Origin: Dendrolimus kikuchii
Lineage: Eukaryota > Arthropoda > Insecta > Lepidoptera > Lasiocampidae
DNA: 64,000 nucleotides
Direction: 5' to 3'
Assembly: GCA_019925095.2 (NCBI GenBank)
Contig: CM034398.1
Coordinates: 3,223,001 to 3,287,000, forward strand
A model generated the notes under the pieces. It was not told where the DNA came from. It ran no database searches and was given only the letters and a program-made list of their open reading frames with translations. Made by a program: the position numbers and the translations under genes. This document shows, piece after piece, positions 1 through 53,895 of the stretch (the first letter of the stretch is position 1; each line of letters starts with the position of its first letter).

Positions 1-300
1 GCTCATCTCCAGCACTATAAAGAATATCTTCAATTAAGATAACTGTCGTACTCAAATTAACATAATAGTCGATTTAAATTAATCAAAATTTAACTGTCGA
101 TTACTAATTAAAATGCAATTATTTGTATGACAAAGTTAGCAACGATTTTATGGTGTATTGTGTATACATGTTCTGTTACTAACAATGATAAAATCTCAGA
201 CCAACAAAATATGTAGACCGAGCCCCTAATTCTCAAAGTGAAGCCGGTTAAATGGATGCATAGATGCCCATTGCGCCACAATGCCTTACGAGAACTTCTA

Positions 301-490
301 TCCGTGCAGGAACGTAGAAAGAATGAATACAATTTGCCCGTCGGGATAGCTACCACCCCTGGTCTAGAGTACGCCGCCATAACAACCTCAGACTGTCTCT
401 CGGCATTAGTGGTCAGGTTCCAGTGTCCCTTTAGAGAGCAGCAGCACATTGCAAGTATCCATAGGCGATGGTAACCGCTTTCCATCAGAT
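301..490 (+). mobile_element. SINE-like repeat A, internally deleted
   Basis: Begins TCCGTGCAGGAACG and ends near the GGCGATGGTAACCGC block. Compared with other copies it lacks part of the middle and the poly-A tail. This ~330-bp family recurs at least twelve times in the window. Confidence 0.7.
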
Positions 491-1204
491 AGAAGTATCA
501 ATAAATAATTCAATTAGTACGGATAAACGTGGAATAGATTCATACATACTAAGTTTACACACACAAGTTTAACAAAATGCGTCAAGTCTTTTGTTTACGT
601 AAGCTCCGTCTACACTTTTATTCGTTGGTCTGAGTATAAAATATTTTTATTTTATTTTATTCGGAAAACAAACGGTTTATAACTGAGTACATACTACTAA
701 ATATCTATAACCATTTAAATGTTTCCACATGTAGATAGCTATAATGCTTGCTAGTAAATATTTTACGTTCTATAAATTAAATTAAAAAAGAAAATAAATT
801 ATTTTAAAACTTTATTAAATAATTTTATTTTATTTTAAATTATTTTTAACATTTAGTTTTAATACATAGTTAAAAATTAAGTAAAACCATAATTGTTCTA
901 CAATTATTGTTAAATATTTTTGAAAAGTATTTTTGAACATCTTGACAGTTTTAGAAATTTTCACTTAATATTTTAAAACTGACCTATTACATAAAACTTG
1001 TTAATTTTCAGACCAATGCTTTATTAGCAGGGCCGTCTTAAGATTTTGTGGATTACTAATAAATAAATCTACATCATGTGTAACAGCTAAAAGATAATAG
1101 TTATTTGACACACGATTAAAATAAGAATTTGCCCTGTGATTACTAGATATTAGAGGAACAAACAATTATATTGGATTCCGGAATCGTCTTGTTGGCACTT
1201 TTAA
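491..1204. other. AT-rich sequence, nothing recognised
   Basis: Mostly A/T runs. No exon, RNA gene or repeat shared with the rest of the window was seen. Confidence 0.5.
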
Positions 1205-2211
1205 ACATATTGGTCTTCGCTTCCCCATGTTGTGTTTGATGGTGTGCACATTGAAATCAGTGAAACTGTTAAAAATTTAGGAATAATCATTGACAGAGAA
1301 CTGTCTTGGCGGCCTCACCTGACTGAAATCAGTCGGAAACTCTTCGCGTCATCTGCTTCACTAAGAAGACTGAAGAATTTCCTACCTACTGCTACTAAGG
1401 TTATGCTTGCTCAATCCTTGCTTCTCCCTCTAATTGATTATGCTGATGCTTGCTATCTAGATATCACCCAAGAACAACTAGATAAGCTTGAACGCCTCCA
1501 AAATGTTTGTATCCGGTTCATATTTGGGTTGCGTAAATATGAACATATCTCCGAATTACGTGATAAGCTTAAATGGTTGCCAATTCGCCTTCGCCGGAAT
1601 GTTCACTTTCTCTCACTTCTGCACAATATCCTTTTCAATTCCGGTACTCCCCCATATTTAAAGGAACTTTTTAGTTTCCTCTATCAATCTCATTCTTGTA
1701 ATTTGCGCTCAAATGTAAATCTTCTGCTAACGATACCTAAATACACTTCGTCCTTTGTAGGAAACTCTTTTGGCGTACAGGCTGTTCGCCTGTGGAACTC
1801 CCTTCCCTTGAAAATCAGACAAGCTACATCCATTGGTACATTCAAACACTTGATCACTGACCATTATTTGTCCGCTAAATAAAATGTGTTGCAGTAAATG
1901 GAATTCTATTATTATTCGCATGTAAGTATATGTCATTTATATTATTTTAATTTAATTATGTATGTCTTTATTACTTTATTATTGTAATTTTTTTTTCTTC
2001 AATTACGATTGAATTAGTTTCAATTTAGTTAAGCCACCAAATATTATTTAATTTTCTTGTAATATCTCCTTAGACACCGCGTTGCCTGGAAGAGATCGCT
2101 ATAAGCGATAAGGCCGAACATTGTTGTAATTTTAATGTGTTTGTAATAAATATCTAGGTTTAAGTTATGGTGAACAATAAAGAGTTTTCATTCATTCATT
2201 CATTCATTCAT
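1205..2211 (+). mobile_element. CR1/Zenon-like LINE, 5'-truncated, with RT C-terminus
   Basis: An open frame to 1881 encodes about 216 residues of the reverse transcriptase C-terminal region: LGIIIDRELSW, LPLIDYADACY, LERLQNVCIRFIFG, VRLWNSLP. The 3' UTR has the GGAAGAGATCGCTATAAGCG stem-loop and ends in (ATTC)n. The upstream RT core is missing, so the copy is dead. Clade assignment (CR1 type) is inferred from motifs and the microsatellite tail. Confidence 0.85.
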
Positions 2212-2249
2212 ATTTTAGATAATAAATAAGGCGAGTCTATTTTAGACTG

Positions 2250-2465
2250 TGCAATTTTACTTAGCATCCACTATATCTGTTATTTGCCTTCTTTTGTGCC
2301 ATGGCAAAATATGATGTCTGAGACATCTAGCTTCGTAGTGATTATCACTAACCTTGCATTTAAACTCTAAAAATCTTAAAAACCTACGTTGTATGGATTC
2401 GATTCTATTAACATACACATCATACATTGGATTCCATGCCTGTGAGGCGTACTCTAGAATATACT
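2250..2465 (-). mobile_element. LINE RT C-terminal fragment
   Basis: The minus-strand translation has RIESIQRRFLRFLEFKCK, a common end of jockey/CR1-type reverse transcriptases. No intact ORF remains. Confidence 0.55.
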
Positions 2466-2485
2466 ATATATTACATACTATGATA

Positions 2486-3555
2486 AACTATACTATTGTT
2501 GGCACCCAATCAATTGATTCAAGATATTAAGAAATCTAATTATAATGTTTGTTACTTTGTAATCATAAAATAATTCATCATTATCATTGTATGACTACAA
2601 GATTAAGATTACTTTAATGTTTTGAATAATTTAAATTACATACATACATACATACATAACTTCACGCCAGTTCCCTTGCGGGGTAGGCATGAACAACAGA
2701 GTGCCATTTAGGCTTATTCTTACACACCTCACTTGCCTCTTTGACATTCATAACTCTTGTCATGCAAGCTCGTCTGTTCTTAAGGCTCCTGACATCACCT
2801 TCTGCTAGTACACGATCAATTTGATCATGGAAGGTGTGTCGTGGCCTTCCACGACTTCTGCATCCATCCACTTTTGCATTGTATATCTGTTTAGTCATTC
2901 TTTCATCATGCATTCTTTCCACATGCCTGAGCATTTCTTTCCTTACCTTCACCCCGACACTCTCTTTCAGACCAACTCTCTTTCTTACTTCGGTATTACG
3001 AACGCGGTCCGCGAGCGTCACTCCGCAGATTTTGCGCAGTGCTTGCATCTCGACCGCGTTTACTCTACTTTCATGCTCTCTCTTCCATACCCAACTCTTG
3101 CATCCATACGTGAGCGTAGGTACCAGCACCGCGTTGTGTATGGCGAGCTGGGCCTTCTGGCTGAGGTTCTTAGCGCCTAGAAGTTTACCTAACGCTCCAT
3201 TCACACTATTCCCCAAATTCACTCTTCTTTCTATATCAGCGGTGTACCTTCCATCCCTGCTAAAAGCACATCCAAGATATACAAACTCATTCACTTGCTC
3301 TAGCATAACATCATCGACCATTATCGTTGCATTCGTTCTGGTTTCTTCTCTTTCAAACACCATAACCTTTGTTTTCTTCGTATTCAAATGTAAGCCTCTC
3401 GCCTGACAGTCATCTTTCATCATTGTGACTAGTGTTTGCAGTTCTGATGGCGATTCGGCTAAAAGCACGGCATCATCCGCATCATCCACATATAATGCAT
3501 CCGCAATAATTTAAATTAATACTAATTATTGCGGGGTGCCAATAATAGTATAGTT
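2486..3555. mobile_element. MITE with 22-bp terminal inverted repeats, split by an RTE
   Basis: Left end AACTATACTATTGTTGGCAC (2486 on) and right end (3534-3555) are inverted copies with one mismatch. Removing the RTE insert leaves about 190 bp. A related end occurs at 47151-47172. It sits in the intron just after androglobin exon 20. Confidence 0.8.
2639..3504 (-). mobile_element. RTE-clade LINE (family 1), 5'-truncated
   Basis: Encodes about 275 residues of RT C-terminus, with DDADDAVLLAESPSELQTLV at the active-site region, NEFVYLGCAFSRDG, LTYGCKSW and RVNAVEMQALRKICGV, ending PARELA. The tail is a (TATG)n microsatellite. Flanked by the 14-bp duplication AATAATTTAAATTA (2625-2638, 3505-3518). 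Best-preserved copy of this family in the window. Confidence 0.9.
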
Positions 3556-3566
3556 CCAGTACATAC

Positions 3567-45388
<41,822 letters not shown>

Positions 45389-45411
45389 CTAAGTCAAGAA
45401 ACTAGTTTTTA

Positions 45412-46350
45412 TGCTATGCCCCTGCCTGGATAATAATTTGGGATAATTATATTGTTAGCTATAAATGTCATGAATATTCGGCTCCTATTTGGTATTCGAC
45501 CTATTCGGCCACTTTTTTAACTATTCGGAATTCGACCGATTACTGTGTAGCTCCTGCCTGGATAAATAACCTGGGATAATGATATAGTTAGCTGTAAGTG
45601 CCAGGAATATTCGGCTGCTATTCTGTATTCGACCTATTCGGCCGCTTTTTTAACTATTAAGAATTCGGCCGAATACTTTATATGCCCCTGCCTAGATAAA
45701 TAGACAGGGATAATGATATTTTAGTTAGAGATACCACGAATATTCGGCTGCTATTCGGTATTTGACCTATTCGGCCTCTTTTTTTACTATTCAGAATTCG
45801 GCCGAATACTGTATATGCCCCTGCCTAGATAAATAGACAGGGATAATGATATTTTAGTTAGAGATACCACGAATATTCGGCTGCTATTCGGTATTTGACC
45901 TATTCGGCCTCTTTTTTTACTATTCAGAATTCGGCCGAATACTGTATATGCCCCTGCCTAGATAAATAGACAGGGATAATGATATTTTAGTTAGAGATAC
46001 CACGAATATTCGGCTGCTATTCGGTATTCGACCTATTCGGCCACTTTTTTAACTATTCCGTATTCGGCCGTATACTGTATATGCCCCTGCCTAGATAAAT
46101 AGACAGGCATAATGATATTTTAGTTAGAGATAACACGAATATTCGGCTGCTATTCCGTATTCGACCTATTCGGCCACTTTTTTAACTATTCCGTATTCGG
46201 CCGAATACTGTATACTCCCTGCCTGGATAAATAACCTGCGATAGTGATATTTTAGTTAGAGATGACACGAATATTCGGCTGCTATTCCGTATTCGACCTA
46301 TTCGGCCACTTTTTTAACTATTCCGTATTCGGCCGAATATCGAATACCAA
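45412..46350. repeat. Tandem repeat, ~130-bp unit, ~7 copies
   Basis: Each unit has CCCTGCCTGGATAAATA-type start, GAATATTCGGCTGCTATTC and TATTCGGCCGAATACT, a short palindrome. A remnant unit end occurs at 46630-46690. It begins just upstream of androglobin exon 1. Confidence 0.92.
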
Positions 46351-46379
46351 ATCGCACATATTGCTTAAAATTGTATATA

Positions 46380-47140
46380 TTTCCATTAAAAATTGATAGT
46401 TAAACTAGAATTAACAGTGTTAAATGCGATTTTAATTATTTTTTTAATTTTAATATTACGTTTCGACCAATTTTTTCAGAATCAAATAAAAAAAGCGTTT
46501 AAAATCGCATTTAAAATCGTTAAACCACAGTTTTAATCATGTGTACGTAATGTAATGTAATTTAACGTAAGAAAATAATTGCTTCAATACTAACCTGTTA
46601 CGCGCGAATCGGACATATCTTATGCCGAACATTCGGTAGTCAAATATTCGGCGTTCGGCCAAACCACTATTCGTGGTATCTCTAGTGTTAGTGACTGTGT
46701 CACGCAGATGTGGTCAAGGGTTTAATGCGTTATTTGAGATGCATTGTTAATGACGTTAAATATTGACCGATAACTCATGTATATACACTAATGTAGCTGA
46801 GCATTAACGGCGATATTTTATAACGTTAATAACACTTAGGATACTTTTTATCCTGATAAAGGACGTCGTCCCGATGGCGCTACGGTCGCGTTGTTTGGTG
46901 GTCATCGTTATGACAACGCGTACGAAGTTTCGCTAGCACAGGCTATTAATTTATATACTACGAAGAACAAATACCGTTCTTTGATAACACGGGCCTATGT
47001 TGCGGGCCACCGCCAGACTTCATCCCCGGTGAATAGATGTGGTATTTAGCGCGCCAACCATCAGGTGGTATGTTGAAGATGAAACTCTCCCATTGATGCT
47101 CCACCTACGTACAACATAATTTAATGCCGGGTTCCTATAT
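46380..47140. other. Unassigned; weak TE-like words
   Basis: 46860-46990 contains CCCGATGGCGCTACGGTCGC, a kind of word often seen in lepidopteran repeats, but no structure was resolved. Confidence 0.35.
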
Positions 47141-47144
47141 TGGG

Positions 47145-47175
47145 GAAACTATACCATTGTTGGCACCGCAGTATA
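47145..47175. mobile_element. MITE end (same family as 2486)
   Basis: AACTATACCATTGTTGGCAC matches the left TIR at 2486. No partner TIR was found. Confidence 0.55.
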
Positions 47176-47209
47176 ATGATTGGCAATCTATTATTTTATA
47201 AAAAACATT

Positions 47210-48350
47210 AGGAAATCATCAAAACATCTTGAAGTCGGTGCGAAGTAAAACTTAAAAGTTACTATATTTTGTAAAAATTGCTAAGCACCGACTTGCAAGA
47301 TGTTTCAGATAATATATATTAAAAATAAGATATTATAATTAAAAATAGCTCTAGAAATAAGTTATTTTATACTTTTTAGTTTTTGAAGTCGGTTTTTTTA
47401 AACGAAGTTTTTTTTTATTTGTTACTTTTTAGTGTCTAGCTATGGGTAGGCCTACGAAAGTTGCCAGGCGCTTTAAAAAATATAGGTCCTAAGGGGACGG
47501 AACGAAACGGAAAAAAATCTTCATAAAATGAAAACTACTAGGCCAAACTATTTTGAATTTTTAGGAGACCAAATGGCAACTATTCCGCATCAAACTAAAG
47601 AAGAATCAAGTAAATCGGATCATAAATATCAGCGTAATCGGTGTACATACAGAATGGAATGGAAACAAAAATCATGAAAAATGTTCATAACATGAAAACT
47701 ACTGGGCCAAACTATGTTCAATTTTTAGGGAACCAAATGGTACCTAGTTCGCATCAAACTAAAAAAGAATCACGTAAATCGGATCATAAATCTCAGAGTA
47801 ATCGGTGTACATATATAAAAAAAAAAAACTTGTTCCTTCTGACAAACATTGTAGAACTTCTAAATCCCTTCTTCTCAAGGCACCCACACACTCTTCGGCA
47901 TGTTATAGTGGTTCTTTCTCCGTCCACGCAGTTAGATTATGGAACGCCCTGCCACATACGATCCGAGATAGCCAATCGGAGAGCAGTTTCAAAAAAAAGT
48001 CAAAGAACACTATCTATGTTAAATTATCCTTATATGTCTGTATTTTACACTATATATGTATGTATCTTATGAGTATCTTGTATATAATTTATTTTTGTTA
48101 ATTTATTTATATTATACGTTATAAGGTAAAATATCTTTTGCGTACACAACCCTGCCTTTTGCTTCACCCCTTCTCGCTAGACTCATAGGTTTGCTGGAAC
48201 AAAACTCTTTTAGGTTTAAGCTCGCCTTTGTACATCACCACTGTTTTATAATTGTGTATGTAACTTTTTGTGTACAATAAAGAATAAAAGAATAAAGAAA
48301 AAAAATCAATCAAGTTGATAACCTCCTCCTTCTGTAAGTCGGTTAAAAAT
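47210..48350. mobile_element. DNA element with AACCGACTT ends, containing a LINE fragment
   Basis: Hairpin at 47215-47400 and tandem GTAAATCGGATCATAAATCT units as in 4376-5088. Right end CTCCTTCTGTAAGTCGGTTA. A LINE piece sits at about 47830-48315. Confidence 0.65.
47830..48315 (+). mobile_element. LINE RT C-terminal fragment
   Basis: Encodes HAVRLWNALPHTIRD and SSFKKKSKNTIYVKL, then a 3' UTR ending in AATAAAGAATAAAAGAATAA. The 3' UTR also occurs inverted at 54715-54865. Confidence 0.75.
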
Positions 48351-48787
48351 GAGCTATGACTTATTAATAAAACAAGCATTAAAATTCCACCTTGATTTTC
48401 GCATCATCTTGCTTTTGATATATCGTTTTAGAAATGCATTATATTATAAAATTCTAAAAATACCGTGTCTGTACATTGAAAAAGCTATATTAAAAATATA
48501 TGTAATCTTTAATATTATAAAATTCTAAACATGTCGTGTCTGTATGAAGCTATTTAAAAAAAACAACTAGAATAGACTATATAAACGATGGAGAACACGA
48601 TGTAATTTTTTTACGATTTCTTGTCTGTTTGTCGTATTGTCTATTTATTCATTCGCGTAAAGACTACTGGGCCGATGACGATGCAGTTTTCAGTGATCGA
48701 CACCAAATTCTTAGACATAAAATCTGCGTTACTTTTTGTCTCGCTCTGCCTTGCAGCGATCGTAGGCCGGTAAAGGCTTAGTCCACT

Positions 48788-48868
48788 CAAGCACAGAAGC
48801 CGTCAAGGAGGCCGTTGTGATGATGAAACCTACACATCATCATAACCGATGTGTCAAACTCAACATGT
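48788..48868 (+). mobile_element. SINE C fragment
   Basis: CCGATGTGTCAAACTCAACA and neighbouring words match the middle of SINE C. Confidence 0.4.
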
Positions 48869-48871
48869 CGC

Positions 48872-49178
48872 TTTTTTATTGCAGGAGCAGACAGGCAGAC
48901 GGCCCACTTCATGGAAAGCGGTTACCATCGCCTATGAACATTTGCAACACCAAAGGTGCTACAAATGCACTGCTGCTCTCTTAAGGGAGACTGGAACCTG
49001 GTCACTAATACCGGAACACAACTCAAGGTTGTTATGGTAGCATACTCTATACCAGGGGTGGTAGCCATCCAGTCGGGCAAATGCCCTACCACCTGGCTGT
49101 GGGTTGTTTTGTCGCCTCTTACGACAGGCCGCCCGGCCGCACGAAATTGTATTCTTTCTCCGTTCCTGCACGGATAAA
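48872..49178 (-). mobile_element. SINE-like repeat A, full length
   Basis: TTTTATTGCAGGAGCAGACA to CCGTTCCTGCACGGAT. Confidence 0.82.
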
Positions 49179-49478
49179 CAAGCGTGGCAGATGTATGGAC
49201 GCCCAAATTCGAGACAATATGGGGTGAAGTAATATAAGCAGAAGAAAGCAGCACTTAACCATAAGTCCTTCAACTCTTTCCAGCATGTAGCACGCTGAAA
49301 GTACTCGCCTACAAAACGAAGACCTCAGCAAGACTTGGGCGTGACTGAGCTGCATGTCCATTACTGACATTTTTCCACCGTTATTCTCCTAAAAATATGC
49401 TAAACTTATGATATCAAAGTATACAAATAAATCATATCAAAATGATACTGTAAAATAAGTGCTTGTGTATATTTGGAG

Positions 49479-49512
<34 letters not shown>

Positions 49513-49514
49513 TA

Positions 49515-50035
49515 GCTGACCCGTGCCCACTTCGTTGGGCACTACTCGAGATAAGTCAATATATAATTGCCCATGGGATAACCACTCTTTCCTGTGCCCA
49601 CTTCGCTGGGCGCTACTCGGGATAAGCCCACATATAGTTGCTCATAGGATAAATATTCCTTCCCGTGCCCTCTTCGCTGGGCACTACTCGAGATAAGTCA
49701 ATATATAATTGCCCATGGGATAACCACTCTTTCCTGTGCCCATTTCGTTGGGCGCTACTCGGGATAAGCCCACATATAGTTGCCCATGGGATAAACATTC
49801 CTTCCCGTGCCCTCTTCGCTGGGCACTACTCGAGATAAGTCAATATATAATTTCCCATGGGATAACCACTCTTTCCTGTGCCCATTTCGTTGGGCGCTAC
49901 TCGGGATAAGCCCACATATAGTTGCCCATGGGATAAACATTCCTTCCCGTGCCCGCTTCGCTGGGCGCTACTTGAGATAGGCCAAAATATAATTGCCCAT
50001 GGGAAAAACACTCCGTCCCGTGCCCACTTCACTGG
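49515..50035. repeat. Tandem repeat, 71-bp unit in 142-bp dimers
   Basis: Units alternate between ATATATAATTGCCCATGGGA and ACATATAGTTGCCCATGGGA types, each with CGTGCCCTCTTCGCTGGGC. Both minus-strand frames stay open, giving repetitive peptides (e.g. EGTGRN), but no gene is implied. Confidence 0.92.
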
Positions 50036-50235
50036 ATGCAATAAGAAAAAATAAATGATAAATATATATTCATAATATAGAACAAAAAATCTTTTTGTAT
50101 CCTTGTCACTTACGTTTCCGGGTTGGTTCAGACACGTGTTGTTTGTATAGTGCTTGTTAGTTGGCAAAATGACTTCCTGTTACTAAGAAATCTCATGTGT
50201 ATATAGCATAGTACTTTATTGCTTAACATTAAGAT

Positions 50236-50457
50236 GACTGGACCGACTGGATGGCTACCACCCCTGGTCTAGAGTATGTCGCCATAACAACCTTGTGTTG
50301 TGTTCCGGCGTTAGTGGCCAGGTACCAGTCTCCCTTAAGAGAGCAGCAGCGCATTTGTAGCACCTTTGCTGTTGCAAATGTCTATAGGCGATGGTAATCG
50401 CTTTCCATCAAGTGGGCCGTCTGCCTGTCTGCTGAACTCCTGCAATAAAAAAAAAGA
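50236..50457 (+). mobile_element. SINE-like repeat A, 5'-truncated
   Basis: CCGACTGGATGGCTACCACC to CTCCTGCAATAAAAAAAAAG. Confidence 0.82.
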
Positions 50458-50599
50458 TACAGTTCTAGAAGTTTAAGTACAGAAAAGCATAAGTCCTATT
50501 ACTAAAGGCAACTTCTTCCAGACAGCCTTAAGATGGATTCGAAAAAATAAAGGGAATATAGCTATGGTAACTTAGTGAGTAACGCTTTTAAGTCACAAA

Positions 50600-50832
50600 C
50601 TCGCATTTTAAAGAAGACATGAGTTTGAATGCTGGCCGGGAAGCATGCACCACTTTCTTTTCTAATCTAATGTGCATATTATTACAACTACCATGTGCTG
50701 ACGACAAAGGAAATATCGTGACGAAACTGCACATTGCGATGCTTATGTGTCAAACCCGCCAACTCGCCTTGGACAAGCGTGGCTTGTATACTGTCTGCTA
50801 CCCCAAAAACGGGGAGGTCCGAGCATAGAAGT
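50600..50832 (+). mobile_element. tRNA-derived SINE C
   Basis: AATGCTGGCCGGGAAGCATG, CTAATGTGCATATTATTACA, CGCCTTGGACAAGCGTGGCT. Same order as the minus-strand copy at 34.8 kb. Confidence 0.65.
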
Positions 50833-50887
50833 TCGACTTTGGATGGTTGGTTGTATGGATTATTGTCTTCATATACACATACATACA

Positions 50888-51045
50888 TTTTTTTTAATTG
50901 CATGAGTTCAGCAAACAGACGGCCCACTTGATGGAAAGCGGTTATCGCCTATGGACATTTGCAACACCAAAGGTGCTACAAATGCGCTGCTGCTCTCTTA
51001 AAAGAGACTGGAACCTGGCCACTAATGCCGAAACACAACTTGACT
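50888..51045 (-). mobile_element. SINE-like repeat A, partial
   Basis: TTTTTTTAATTGCATGAGTT to AACCTGGCCACTAATGCCG. Confidence 0.75.
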
Positions 51046-51317
51046 CGAACGCGTAAACAATCATTTCCAAAAATCACACCTGGCCAATGCCTACCATAAA
51101 GGTTACAATACACAATAGGCTGTTTCTAATTACAAATTTTAAACACATAGTAAACAAAAGAAGTGCAAATGCGGAAAGGTAATAATGTGTGCTTTATGGC
51201 AGGCAGGTGTGCATCCAATTTTGTCGGCATGTAACAATATTTTTGAAATTAAGTCTGGACAATCATTATCTCCTTTTCTAAAGATATATCATTTATATTG
51301 CATAATATTTTCTTAAG

Positions 51318-51805
51318 TTTTCGCGACTTGTATACATAATAAAACTACGTTTTAACGGTTTTAAGCGCGGTAATTTATTTGATTTTTGTTTTTCCGACGT
51401 TTCGGCCACTTTTCAGTGGCCGTGATCACGGAAGACAAAGGTGTCAAGTGTCAACGAGTATTGTGAAACTTTTATTTAGCCTACCGCCAACTTGTTAATT
51501 TTAATTATTTAGTTTTAATTTTGTTTATGATTATTATTTACTCTATGGGTAGCGTACTAGCGAAGCGGTAGTAAATTAAATTAGGCTCCCATAGAGTAAA
51601 TAATAACCATAAACAAAATTAAAACTAAATAATTTAAATTAACAAGTTGGTGGTAAGCTAAATAAAACTTTAACAATACTCGTTGACACTTGACATCTTT
51701 GTCTTCCGTGATCACGGCCACTGAAAAGTGGCCGAAACATCGGAAAAACAAAAATCAAATAAATTACCGCGCTTAAAACCGTTAAAACGTAGTTTTATTA
51801 TTTAT
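51318..51805. mobile_element. Long foldback element, ~215-bp arms
   Basis: Left arm CATAATAAAACTACGTTTTA ... CTCTATGGG; right arm is its reverse complement to 51805. The ~35-bp loop contains TAGCGTACTAGCGAAGCGG. Each arm also carries a short GGCCACTTTTCAGTGGCC hairpin. Single arms occur at 10685, 38585 and 54483. Confidence 0.88.
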
Positions 51806-51869
51806 ATTGCTTCTAATATTTCAAGGCATAAAATTATATTTTTTGCTATTCATTAACCTTTTCAAACAT

Positions 51870-51990
51870 GCACTTTTATTTGAGATGCTTTTTACCTGAC
51901 CTCTCTTTAACACTTCTGCTGTTTGATCATGGTGGTGGTGGTCTACCGGTACCAACTCTACCATTCACAATACTGTCAGTTTGTTTTCAT
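51870..51990 (-). mobile_element. RTE family 2 fragment (uninterrupted)
   Basis: TTTTTACCTGACCTCTCTTT through GATCATGGTGGTGGTGGTCT to CCATTCACAATACTGTC. The same stretch is interrupted by R1 at 5.6 kb. Confidence 0.75.
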
Positions 51991-52659
51991 ACCTCGAAAA
52001 CAACCAGTTCAGCCTCCCATCTATTACGAGCCAGATCTTCAGCCCTAGTCCACCCGTGGAGATACTGGCGCACAGACCGCGGCAACGGTTGAGTTTGCTC
52101 GTCAACCCAGACCTGGTCTACTGGGGTTCTGGGTGCTGTTTTGCTCATTAAGACCGCAGCTCGGCATGCAGCTGGACCCTGTATTCATAAGACCTGGTGG
52201 TACAAAATAGCAGCTTTCGCGGATTCGTATAATGTAGATATTACACGGTTCATTTCTGTCCTTTAATTTGGATTAATCAACGAAGTAATCAATATAAAAA
52301 TAAACTTGAATCATACAGTGAAATTGGATACCCTCGTGTCCTTTCAGTTGCACGTTTCAATCTGACTCAATTTGGTTGATCCATCTAATATATGCATTAG
52401 AAATGTATACTTATACTATACCATCATTATATTAATTTACTTAACTTTTTACGAAAATTGCGCGGACGGAGGAGTATGAAATTTCGCACACTTATAGTTT
52501 ATATAGAGAAGAAGTGCAGAATGCTATTTTTTTTTAAATTATGCATAAAAAATAAATTAAATTAATAAAAAAAACATTACACATACTACCATGTATTTCA
52601 CACACACACGCATATGTACTCTTTTTGTGGGGCGCTATAGCCTACGGAAAAAATGCTGG

Positions 52660-53065
52660 TTCAATTTATAATGGACTGTATGAGAGAAATATGACCTAGA
52701 TCCTTGCACTAGAAAAGCAGAAGCTCCACCAACCTTGAGATCCACCCTCTCCTGGCTCGGTTCAGGTTACACACAGGAACAGCACACGGCACTAATCTCC
52801 ATTTTAGAGCTAACACTTAGAGCTAACACTTTAAGAAGTCTAAGTACATATAATAAGTTCTTGGCACGGCCAGTAATCACAATGAGTATAATGAATATTA
52901 TTCAAAATTATGAGCGCACGGCGCGTTGTAGTCTCGTTAAGACGTCGACAGTAAGTGTTCAAAAAAGGCTGCTCCTACCCTGCTCTGTAGTGGCCGTCGC
53001 CTCACACAGAAGGAGGGTAGACAGCAAAATTGATGGAGCGATGTTCTACCTACTTTAACTAGGCA
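52660..53065 (+). repeat. Dispersed repeat Y, copy 1
   Basis: CTAGATCCTTGCACTAGAAA, AGCTCCACCAACCTTGAGAT, CTGGCTCGGTTCAGGTTAC. The inverse copy is at 58640-59235. The 107-codon frame inside has no recognised domain. Confidence 0.7.
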
Positions 53066-53074
53066 AGGACCGAA

Positions 53075-53225
53075 CACTTTTGTTTATTGTTCCAGTCAAA
53101 TTAACAGTGTAGCCTTGGCGAAATCTGTCATTACAGAAGTATAGACTAACAACAGAACCTTAATAATGTTCAAAATTATAATTTAAATTAATTATGGTCG
53201 AATTTCGACCACCGGGCGACTACTA
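53075..53225. mobile_element. Dispersed repeat (inverse of 8783-8945)
   Basis: CAACAGAACCTTAATAATGT and CGAATTTCGACCACCGGGC. Non-coding. Confidence 0.5.
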
Positions 53226-53544
53226 GTCTTGTTATATTGGTTAATTGACAGTTAAGTCAATATAAAACGCCGAAACCGTCTAGTTGTTTTTATGAGTGTT
53301 GCAAGTTATGACGTCATATCTGTAACGAGCTAAATAACGTATTAAATATAGTTTGAGTAGTAATTAAAATTATAATAATAATGATATTTGAAAGGCATGA
53401 TGATGACATGGTATTTGACCGCTCTTTTATGTGAAGATTGATTCATAATTTGTTGATATTTGTCAAATATCCTATTTTTCGAGTGTCTCGAAGAAGGTTT
53501 TACTTAAAAAAAGATCACAGGTCGCTTCCATACATGTTTTTTTT

Positions 53545-53812
53545 AATTTTTTTATTACAGGAGTTCAGCAGACAGGCATATGTAACACCAAAGGTGCTAC
53601 AAATACGCTGCTGCTCACTTAAGCTTGAGACTGGATCCTGCTCACTAATGCTGGAACACACGTCAATGTTGTTATGGCAGCAAACTCTAGACTAGGGGTG
53701 GTAGCCATCCAGTCGGGCAAATACCCTACCACCTATCTGTGGGTTGTTTCGTCGCCTCTTACGACAGGCCGCCCGATCGCAGGAAATTGTATTCTTTCCA
53801 CATTCCTCCACA
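53545..53812 (-). mobile_element. SINE-like repeat A
   Basis: TTATTACAGGAGTTCAGCAG to CATTCCTCCACAG, with a deletion after the tail (AGACAGGCATATGTAACACC). Confidence 0.78.
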
Positions 53813-53895
53813 GATAACACATACAAAAATAAACAAAACGTACGTAAGGGTTGATAATTTTGGAGTATCGTTAATCCGATCTCGGAGTAGTTTAT

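Noticed and set aside
2834..3406. 190-codon plus-strand ORF
   Set aside because: Antisense shadow of the RTE reverse transcriptase; the minus-strand frame has the recognisable motifs.
49613..50167. Repetitive minus-strand ORFs (IPWATICGLIPSS-type)
   Set aside because: Produced by the 71-bp tandem repeat; no start context, domain or codon pattern of a gene.
52735..53058. 107-codon ORF as a host gene
   Set aside because: Lies in dispersed repeat Y, whose other copy has no matching open frame.
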